Below the pieces are notes generated by a model, which worked only from the letters and a program-made list of their open reading frames with translations, made no database searches and was not told where the DNA came from. DNA of 64,000 nt from Psychrobacter sp. 4Dc (GTDB lineage: Bacteria; Pseudomonadota; Gammaproteobacteria; Pseudomonadales; Moraxellaceae): positions 16,703 to 80,702 of the forward strand of contig NZ_PJAT01000006.1 in the NCBI RefSeq assembly GCF_002836715.1, read 5' to 3'. Shown piece by piece: positions 57,868-64,000 of the stretch (its first letter is position 1; each line of letters starts with the position of its first letter). The position numbers and the translations under genes were made by a program.

Positions 57868-58620
57868 ATGGCCGCAACATTCAGTTTAATCGGTACTATT
57901 GAACCTTTTTTGCATTGTAATCTTAAAAAAGGCGATTCAATTTATTGTGAAGCCAATGCAATGGTGATGATGGAGTCCAATCTTGAGCTGAAAGGTAAGC
58001 TACAAGGTGGCCTGATGCAGTCACTGATGCGCCGCTTTGCAAACGATGAATCGTTATTCCAACAGCAGATTGAAGCGGTTAATGGTGAGGGCGACTGTTT
58101 GCTTGCGCCCACGCTCGATGGTGATATGCAAATCATAGAAGTTGGCAAGCAGCAGTATACATTGAGTGATGGTGCGTTTGTCGCGGCCCAAACTGGCGTT
58201 GATATCAGAGCCAATATTCAGCGCAATTTAGGCGGTGCAGTGTTTGGTGATACAGGCGGCTTTATGGTGATGCAGACCCAAGGTCAAGGCCAAGTCGTGG
58301 TATCTGGTTTTGGTTCGTTGTTTGAGATTGATGTCACACCAGACAAAGACGTTATCATTGATAATGGTCATGTAGTCTGCTGGGATTCGAATCTTGAATA
58401 CAAACTGTCAGTTTCGACCAGTAAGAAAAAAGGCATCATGAGCAATATTATCAACTCTGTTACTAGTGGCGAAGGGATGGTTCTGAACTTCTCAGGAAGT
58501 GGCAAAGTCATTATTTGCTCGCGCAATCGTGACAGTTATCAAGGTTGGATACAAAGCGTCCTAGGTAGTAGCTCAGGTGGACGTGGCGGCGGTGGTGGCT
58601 TTTTAGACAATATCTTATAG
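57868..58620 (+). CDS. AIM24 family (TIGR00266) protein
   Basis: About 250 residues, beta-helical AIM24 fold: ATFSLIGTIEPFLHCNLKKGDSIYCEANAMVMMESNLELKGKLQGGLMQSLMRRF, GDTGGFMVMQTQGQGQVVVSGFG, VIIDNGHVVCWDSNLEYKLSVST, EGMVLNFSGSGKVIICSRNR, then a Gly/Ser-rich tail GGRGGGGGFLDNIL. The bacterial function is unknown; such genes recur beside TerD genes. ATG 57868 has AAGGAT upstream; the TTG three codons earlier overlaps that region. Confidence 0.88.
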   Translation: MAATFSLIGTIEPFLHCNLKKGDSIYCEANAMVMMESNLELKGKLQGGLMQSLMRRFANDESLFQQQIEAVNGEGDCLLAPTLDGDMQIIEVGKQQYTLSDGAFVAAQTGVDIRANIQRNLGGAVFGDTGGFMVMQTQGQGQVVVSGFGSLFEIDVTPDKDVIIDNGHVVCWDSNLEYKLSVSTSKKKGIMSNIINSVTSGEGMVLNFSGSGKVIICSRNRDSYQGWIQSVLGSSSGGRGGGGGFLDNIL

Positions 58621-58696
58621 TGCATTTCGCAATTTATAACACTCTTTAGCGTTATTTCTAAACGGTTTTACTCACAATTATTATAAGGATACTCAC

Positions 58697-59305
58697 ATGG
58701 CAGTTAGTCTTCAAAAAGGTCAAAAAATCTCCCTAAGCAAAGAAGCTGGTGGCGAGCTGACTCAAGTTAAACTAGGTCTAGGTTGGGATGTTGCGCAAGG
58801 GCCACAAGATAAAAAAGGTGGTTTCTTAGGAAAATTATTCGGTGGCGGTTCGGGCGGCGACTCTATCGACTTAGATGCTTCATGCATCATGTTCGACGCT
58901 AACAAGCAAGCGGTCGATGCAATTTGGTTCAGTCAGCTAAAATCGAAAGACGGCAGTATCGTGCATACTGGTGACAACCGTACTGGCGACGGTGATGGCG
59001 ATGATGAAGTCATCAATGTTGATCTCTCAAGAGTACCTGCCAATGTGGTTTCATTGGTATTTACGGTCAATAGCTTTACTGGTCAAACGTTTGAGACCGT
59101 AGAAAATGCGTTTTGCCGTATCGTTAATGCCAATAACAATAGCGAAGTAGCACGTTATAACTTGTCTGCCCAAGGTGGACATACAGCGATGGTAATGGCA
59201 AAGGTTTATCGTCACAACAATGAATGGAAAATGCATGCGATTGGCGAGACAGCTTCTGGCCGCACCTTCCACGATTTAATGCCTGCTATCACACCGCATG
59301 CATAA
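58697..59305 (+). CDS. TerD family protein 3 (with Gly-rich insertion)
   Basis: 202 residues. TerD domain with [15 protein letters not shown] at 90-104 and LDLDAS-type site SIDLDASCIMFD. An insertion KKGGFLGKLFGGGSGGDS (39-56) splits the first calcium region, as in one branch of the family. AAGGAT before the ATG. Same strand as AIM24, 76 bases downstream, so probably one transcript. Confidence 0.93.
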   Translation: MAVSLQKGQKISLSKEAGGELTQVKLGLGWDVAQGPQDKKGGFLGKLFGGGSGGDSIDLDASCIMFDANKQAVDAIWFSQLKSKDGSIVHTGDNRTGDGDGDDEVINVDLSRVPANVVSLVFTVNSFTGQTFETVENAFCRIVNANNNSEVARYNLSAQGGHTAMVMAKVYRHNNEWKMHAIGETASGRTFHDLMPAITPHA

Positions 59306-59360
59306 TTGACTTTAGGCTTTAACTGGATTATTAACAATCTAGTTGAGTAGTTTGTTTCAA

Positions 59361-59400
59361 AAAATAGCGGCCCATCTATTGATAGATGGGCCGCTATTTT
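59361..59400. terminator. Bidirectional terminator terD 3 / terA
   Basis: Perfect 19-bp arms AAAATAGCGGCCCATCTAT and complement, TG in the loop, T-run on both sides. Confidence 0.95.
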
Positions 59401-59428
59401 ATGCTTATTATTGAGATCTTAAAAAATA

Positions 59429-60706
59429 CTATTTACGTCCACGTTTCCAGCTAAAGCCCCAGTTAAATGCTTTGTCCATTTCTTGGTGACCTTTAAAGTA
59501 TTGGTTGATACGCTCAACATTAATACTGCCCTGCTGATTGACCAAACGGGCAATGGCACACATCGGTAAGTTACCAGCACCTTCGGTCAAACGTGTCTCA
59601 ATCGGTGATTGCTCTGGGACATGAATAGTCACAACCCCATCGGTTTTTTCCCAGTTAGGTGCGCCTTCGTAAATAAACGCAAAGATAAATACTTCTTCAA
59701 TCTGTGACCATTGCTGACCGTTAATATCTAGCCATTCACCGCCGCTTACCTGCCCCGTTCTATCATCCGCACGTAGGCAAACATAAGGCGCTGATTGCAA
59801 GCTACCAAAGCGATTGCCCAACGCTTGAATCAGGGTTTTTTCACCATTTTTTAGATGAATCATAGCGCCGACATCTAAATCGATACCGCTTGATTGATGC
59901 TGCTTAAACAGATCTCCCAGTATCCCTTTCTTGGGCGCTGCTTTATCACTTTGGGGGCGTTGATTCCAATCTAAATTGACCGAAATTTTGCCAAAATCAT
60001 CACGTTTTTTAAGATTAATGCTAGATTGATTTTTAGTTAAGGTTATTTTACTTAAGTTAATTGAAGAGTTAGCATGAATCGGTGGCGGGTTGTTAGCTTG
60101 AGACGTGTTGCCTGCTTTCTGCGTATTGATTGGTCGCTGCGTGTTGATAGGTTGAGGTTGGCTTTGTGCAGGGTTATGATTTTGGGCAGGCGCTTCATCA
60201 GCGATTTCCACACCAAAATGCTCAGATAAAGGTTTTAACCCTCCTTCAAAACCTTGGGCGATAAAACGAAATTTCCAGCTTCCTTGTCTGCGATAGCATT
60301 CAGCTAATATAATGGCTTTTTCATTACGGCCTGCGCTACTCAGCTGACAGGTCATCAGTACTTGACTGCCCTGCAAAACTTGAATATCCACATCGCCAAC
60401 TTGCGACAGTGTTTGCGCACTAGAGAACGCTAGGGCAATTTTCTCAATACTTGCAGGCTGTGCAGACAAATTGACATCAAAAAACCCATCACTGTCATGA
60501 CCACGGAAGCTAACGCTACCATCATCGCTACGTGTCTGACCATAAAATATCATGTCTCCATCACCGCGTACTTTACCGTCAGTAGTCAGGCGATAAGCGG
60601 CACAATCAATAGCATTTTGGCTTAAAATACGAATGCTAATATTGTCAGTTGGTAGTGGCGCATTGGCACCTGCAATTAGTTTTTGAGGTTGGTTTTGACT
60701 CATCAT
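59429..60706 (-). CDS. TerA-like protein, two TerD-type domains
   Basis: 425 residues. N-terminal TerD-like domain (about 20-170: RLTTDGKVRGDGDMIFYGQTRSDDGSVSFRGHD), a Pro/Gln/Asn-rich linker with repeated INTQ (about 175-215), and a C-terminal TerA-type domain (NSSINLSKITLTKNQSSINLKKRDDFGKISVNLDWNQRP, GIDLDVGAMIHLKNGEKTLIQALGNRFGSL, ADDRTGQVSGGEWLDINGQQWSQIEEVFIFAFIYEGAPNWEKTDGVVTIHVP). AAAGGA before the ATG. Read toward the other ter genes and divergently from the ATP-grasp gene. Confidence 0.88.
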   Translation of the reverse strand: MMSQNQPQKLIAGANAPLPTDNISIRILSQNAIDCAAYRLTTDGKVRGDGDMIFYGQTRSDDGSVSFRGHDSDGFFDVNLSAQPASIEKIALAFSSAQTLSQVGDVDIQVLQGSQVLMTCQLSSAGRNEKAIILAECYRRQGSWKFRFIAQGFEGGLKPLSEHFGVEIADEAPAQNHNPAQSQPQPINTQRPINTQKAGNTSQANNPPPIHANSSINLSKITLTKNQSSINLKKRDDFGKISVNLDWNQRPQSDKAAPKKGILGDLFKQHQSSGIDLDVGAMIHLKNGEKTLIQALGNRFGSLQSAPYVCLRADDRTGQVSGGEWLDINGQQWSQIEEVFIFAFIYEGAPNWEKTDGVVTIHVPEQSPIETRLTEGAGNLPMCAIARLVNQQGSINVERINQYFKGHQEMDKAFNWGFSWKRGRK

Positions 60707-60991
60707 ACGTCCTTTAGATTATTTATTATGCTGTTGTCATTGTCATGCCGACTATCATCATATAGTAGCATGGATATCATGAATTTTTTGAACCAGACAA
60801 TCGCGATATAAGCACTAAAGTCGTCCTTACAAATCCCTATGACTATTTTATCAGAGTCGTTTATAACGCATATCATTTGTATATAATACGTGCTATTAAA
60901 CCGTATACCTTTGCTAATATTACTACTAGATTTGCAGTAGCAATATTGACTTGCCCATTCCCCGATACCTAATAATAACGCTGAGAGAATT
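60707..60991. promoter_or_regulatory. Divergent promoter region terA / ATP-grasp gene
   Basis: 285 bases. Toward the ATP-grasp gene, TATAAT at 60882-60887 is a good -10, with only a poor -35 (near 60859-60864). A shared control region for the two divergent genes is likely. Confidence 0.4.
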
Positions 60992-62143
60992 ATGAATAAT
61001 CTTGCTGATAATAGTAACCCTTCAATACCAGTAGCAGCGTGGTTAGCTGAAGGCCAATCTAGCCAGCGTGATATGTTGGAGAGCTTACAAAGTCTAAAGA
61101 GCAAATCAAGCAGTCCTTCAAACAACCCTTTTCAAGTTATTGCCTCACACCGTCATGATAGACCTGAAATTTTTGAATTCGCCGATATGATTTATCGTGA
61201 GCCAACTGACTCGATTGTAGATACTGACACCCAAATGACTAGCGAACCTGCCATACCACGCTGGCAGTTCGTATTGGAACAAGCTCAAAAGCATAACGTA
61301 AAAGTACTACTGACTGGGCGCAATGGTATTGACTATGAAGTGTATCGTGAGAAATTCGACGCTGCGGGTATTCGACTATTAACGGGAGCAACCAGCGTAG
61401 CGGCACTAGAATCAATCGATGATAAATTTGCTTTTATGCAGCATTGTCACACTCATAATATCCCAGTGGCAGACGCATGGCGTTTTGATAGTACGGCGGA
61501 GCTTGAGGCTTTATTAGCCGAACATGGCGACCAGCCTCTATGCGTAAAACCTGTCGTCGGTATTTTTGCCCAAGGGTTTTGGCGACTAGACACGGGTAAA
61601 GCAGATAGTACTGCGTACGATAGCTTTGAGCACTTATACTTCACTGAAGAGAAAAAAATCAATACAGCTCAATTTGTGAATGCCTATGCTAACAGCCAAA
61701 TTGTACATGAGCGCCCTATTCCAATGCTGCTCATGCCTTATCTATCTGGGCAAGAATACTCTATCGATGTAGTCTGTGAATATGGTGAAGTCCTAGCTGC
61801 TGTCACTCGTCATAAAACCGGAAAAATACAACATGTTGGTTATGAGCAGTCTGTCATGGATGTCGTAATCCCACTGATTAGGGCTTTTGGCTGTGATGGT
61901 ATCGTCAGTGTACAAACCAAAGCTGATGATAGCGGTCAGCACCGTGTTCTTGAGATCAATAGTCGTCCATCAGGTGGTATTGGGTATACTTCTCATAGCG
62001 GGATTGATTTGACTCAAGCTGGATTTTCTTATTGGTTGGGGCTATCAGAGAGACCTAACTTAGAGACCAATATTCAGCATATTAAACCATGCCAAGTACG
62101 CTCTATTATGATGAGTGTCAAAATTGAAAAGGATGATGAATAA
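60992..62143 (+). CDS. ATP-grasp enzyme, ter-associated type
   Basis: 383 residues. ATP-grasp fold: LLTGRNGIDYEVYREKFDAAGIRLLTG (N-terminal Rossmann-like part), PLCVKPVVGIFAQGFWRLD (nucleotide lysine), MLLMPYLSGQEYSIDVVCEYG, and the metal/ATP site RVLEINSRPSGGIGYTSHSG. The family joins a carboxylate to an amine or other nucleophile using ATP. Ter networks commonly carry ATP-grasp genes in a predicted biosynthetic part; the product is unknown. Start ATG preceded by GAGAG. Confidence 0.85.
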   Translation: MNNLADNSNPSIPVAAWLAEGQSSQRDMLESLQSLKSKSSSPSNNPFQVIASHRHDRPEIFEFADMIYREPTDSIVDTDTQMTSEPAIPRWQFVLEQAQKHNVKVLLTGRNGIDYEVYREKFDAAGIRLLTGATSVAALESIDDKFAFMQHCHTHNIPVADAWRFDSTAELEALLAEHGDQPLCVKPVVGIFAQGFWRLDTGKADSTAYDSFEHLYFTEEKKINTAQFVNAYANSQIVHERPIPMLLMPYLSGQEYSIDVVCEYGEVLAAVTRHKTGKIQHVGYEQSVMDVVIPLIRAFGCDGIVSVQTKADDSGQHRVLEINSRPSGGIGYTSHSGIDLTQAGFSYWLGLSERPNLETNIQHIKPCQVRSIMMSVKIEKDDE

Positions 62144-62191
62144 ATAATCCGCTACGCATACACGTGGTTAGCAGATGATTTGAACGGACAC

Positions 62192-62224
62192 AAAAAAAGG
62201 TTTTTAGATATTAATCTAAAAACC
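62192..62224 (-). terminator. Terminator of the MHYT gene
   Basis: Minus strand: GGTTTTTAGAT, TAA loop, ATCTAAAAACC followed by seven T. May also serve the ATP-grasp gene. Confidence 0.8.
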
Positions 62225-62271
62225 CTTGTTTATTTTCATTTTTAATTGATATTAAAAATGAGCGTTTAAAA

Positions 62272-63012
62272 TTACTCGCCAAATGCTAGTGTCGCTTGCT
62301 TAGGTGCATTTTTAGAAGCAATGACCCATAGTAAGCTCAATACGATTGCTGAACCGATGAAGATCATAATTGATGAAGATATGGCACCTGCATGCGTATA
62401 GTCCATAGACATTGAGTGATCAGTCATCGTCATTTCCATCGCGGCTATCCCAGTGTAATGCATACCACAAACTGCCAGACCCATGATGAAGGCACTACCA
62501 AAACGCTGTAATGTACCACGTAGATTGAATGCCAACCATAGCGCAGCGATAGCAGCTGCAATAGCAATCACAATCGATAAGATAAGCAGCGGTATATTGT
62601 ATGACATGGTAGCGTCCATCTGCATAGAAGCCATACCAGTATAATGCATGGCTGCAACACCCAGTCCCGTAAGCACACCGCCACCGATTAACTTAGCAAC
62701 GCTTGGTTCACCACGACCTACGATAACAATACCAACTGCAACGAAACAAATCGCGAGTAGCATTGAGACAATTGTTAGCCCTAAGTCATAAGTCACAGGC
62801 ATCTTCATATCTACAGCCATCATACCGATATAATGCATAGACCAAATCGCACCACCGATAGCAATCGATGATAGCGCTACCCAAAAATACAAATCCGTTC
62901 CTGGCTTAGCAGAAGGTACTCGAATGGCAAGGTTTAAGCCAACATAAGAACCAAATACTGCAATGGCGTATGAGACCAACACCAAAAGTAAGTTATATTC
63001 AACTTCCATCAT
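62272..63012 (-). CDS. MHYT-domain integral membrane sensor (no output domain)
   Basis: 246 residues, seven membrane helices. Three MHYT-like motifs: MHYIGMMAVDM, MHYTGMASMQM and MHYTGIAAMEM, which are proposed to bind copper and sense O2, CO or NO. In most proteins MHYT precedes GGDEF/EAL or kinase domains; here the protein ends after the seventh helix. AAGG lies before two consecutive ATG codons; the first is used. Downstream of the V4R-like gene, same strand, 116-base gap. Confidence 0.88.
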   Translation of the reverse strand: MMEVEYNLLLVLVSYAIAVFGSYVGLNLAIRVPSAKPGTDLYFWVALSSIAIGGAIWSMHYIGMMAVDMKMPVTYDLGLTIVSMLLAICFVAVGIVIVGRGEPSVAKLIGGGVLTGLGVAAMHYTGMASMQMDATMSYNIPLLILSIVIAIAAAIAALWLAFNLRGTLQRFGSAFIMGLAVCGMHYTGIAAMEMTMTDHSMSMDYTHAGAISSSIMIFIGSAIVLSLLWVIASKNAPKQATLAFGE

Positions 63013-63128
63013 TTTTTTGCCTTTTATCTATCATAAGAATTGAGTCAAATAACGTTACTTTTATTGCAACACGGTGCGTCATTCGCTCGTTGATTTTTTG
63101 ACATGAAGTTATCTACACACAGTCTTTC

Positions 63129-63836
63129 TTACCCAATGGTAAATTCACAAATATTGGTACTACCTGCGCCGCAGTTAGTCTCTTCAACTTGAACCACATC
63201 TATAGCAGGGTTGCTTGCCAAAAAGCCTTCTATATAACCTACAATAAAATGGCATCCTGAGTGAGTATGATCTGACGACTTACAGAACGGACATTTGATT
63301 AAATAAATTACATTATTCTTTGCTTTAACTTTAGACAGGCCTTTTAGTGCTGGTACAAGCTCACGAGTGATCGTAGTAGGCATCTTTAGTGGACTACCAA
63401 GTGAATAATCACGTTGGTAAATACCCCCGCCAACCTTACGACCCAACTCCTGCAATGCCGTCACACGTCGCTCAATAGGTAAACTATCTTCATACTGACT
63501 GACAATATCTGCTATTTTAGGGTAATAAGCACCGATGGCTGATAAGACGCTTTTCTCATCCAATGTCTTCTTTGCAGGGGCAGCTGACGAGCCGCCCTCT
63601 TCATCGATTTCTAGATTAAAAAGCGTACAGCCTTCAATTGAAGACAAGTCATCGATTAGATCTGCTTGCGTTTTAGAGCCTAGGCTTCTTGCGATCACAT
63701 GAATGATATTACCACCATTCTCTGAAGCCTCTTGTCTTTGGGAGACCAGCTGATAACCTGCTTTGATAAGCGGCGAAATAACATTGACCAGACGAATACG
63801 TTCAGAAGACGTTTCTAATGCACAAGAGAATTTCAC
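63129..63836 (-). CDS. Protein with V4R-like C-terminal domain
   Basis: 235 residues. GTG start at 63836 with AAGGAG six bases upstream. The N-terminus (1-75) looks like an ACT-type alpha/beta fold (MKFSCALETSSERIRLVNVISPLIKAGYQLV). The C-terminus resembles the V4R (4-vinyl reductase) small-molecule/metal-binding domain: CPFCKSSDHTHSGCHFIVGYIEGFLAS...VQVEETNCGAGSTNICEFTI, with five cysteines and several histidines. A sensory role is plausible; the pairing with an MHYT protein supports it. Family assignment is tentative. Confidence 0.65.
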   Translation of the reverse strand: MKFSCALETSSERIRLVNVISPLIKAGYQLVSQRQEASENGGNIIHVIARSLGSKTQADLIDDLSSIEGCTLFNLEIDEEGGSSAAPAKKTLDEKSVLSAIGAYYPKIADIVSQYEDSLPIERRVTALQELGRKVGGGIYQRDYSLGSPLKMPTTITRELVPALKGLSKVKAKNNVIYLIKCPFCKSSDHTHSGCHFIVGYIEGFLASNPAIDVVQVEETNCGAGSTNICEFTIG

Positions 63837-64000
63837 AGAGCACTCCTTTTCTTAAAATACTGCTACGCTTTCTTATATCAAGCTATCTAGATAAACTAAT
63901 GTGAATAACGTTTTAAAGGTCCGACCAACTGGCTTTCTCACAATATAAAAAATATTCAGACATCAACCACACAATAGTTTTTGTATATCTTTTATATTAT

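Noticed and set aside
53594..59305. Plasmid-type terZABCDEF tellurite operon
   Set aside because: Gene content and order differ (no TerZ/TerB, DUF475 instead of classical TerC, glutaminase present, terA on the opposite strand).
60703..61125. 140-codon minus-strand frame in the terA / ATP-grasp spacer
   Set aside because: Overlaps the start of the ATP-grasp gene and the divergent promoter region; no homologous features.

Overview
The window looks like chromosome of a Psychrobacter-like bacterium (Moraxellaceae, Gammaproteobacteria). The basis is overall protein resemblance, moderate-to-low GC with AT-rich intergenic regions, and the gene set (cbb3 oxidase, gcvTHP, RNase D/RecR/YbaB, TtcA, QueC, DUF2062, YcgL). 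The genus is an inference from recalled family sequences; no search was run. No rRNA, tRNA, CRISPR array or prophage was seen.

Layout. 1-6.4 kb: 3' part of an FMN/Fe-S glutamate-synthase-like gene, a phosphodiester-glycosidase lipoprotein, flavohemoglobin hmp with an NsrR-like operator, and a MoxR ATPase plus CoxE-like VWA pair. 6.4-7.3 kb: an IS5-family (IS427-like) element with a T9 frameshift site. 7.5-8.7 kb: a small membrane protein and YcgL. 8.9-15.3 kb: a two-aptamer glycine riboswitch followed by gcvT, gcvH, a nitroreductase-family gene and gcvP. 15.4-16.1 kb: an IS1016-like IS1595-family element with an 8-bp target duplication. 16-21 kb: alpha/beta hydrolase, rnd, recR, ybaB, metZ. 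21-36.7 kb: HKD phospholipase-D-like lipoprotein, MFS transporter, dusA, CPBP protease, alpha/beta hydrolase, S49 peptidase, comEC, DUF2062 protein, lolD with one lol permease, and an unrecognised 324-residue protein. 36.7-44.3 kb: SCP2 protein, ccoNOQP, ccoG, and a FixH-family gene. 44.3-53.3 kb: ttcA, queC, a small periplasmic protein, peroxiredoxin, a dihydrolipoamide-dehydrogenase-like enzyme, an MscS-type channel and rlmKL.

53.6-62.1 kb is the most system-like block: three TerD paralogues, a DUF475/TerC-family membrane protein, an AIM24-family protein, a two-domain TerA-like protein and a divergent ATP-grasp enzyme, with a glutaminase in the middle. It resembles the Ter stress-response networks described by comparative genomics, in a compact arrangement. 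Between the second terD and the AIM24 gene is a stretch that can fold into a three-way junction. The window ends with an MHYT-only membrane sensor and a protein with a V4R-like C-terminus.

Most transcription units end in clear intrinsic terminators. Other structure includes a pair of dispersed repeats with a paired core (about 41.76 and 46.58 kb), a 15-bp tandem repeat at the 3' end of rnd, and two complete insertion sequences.
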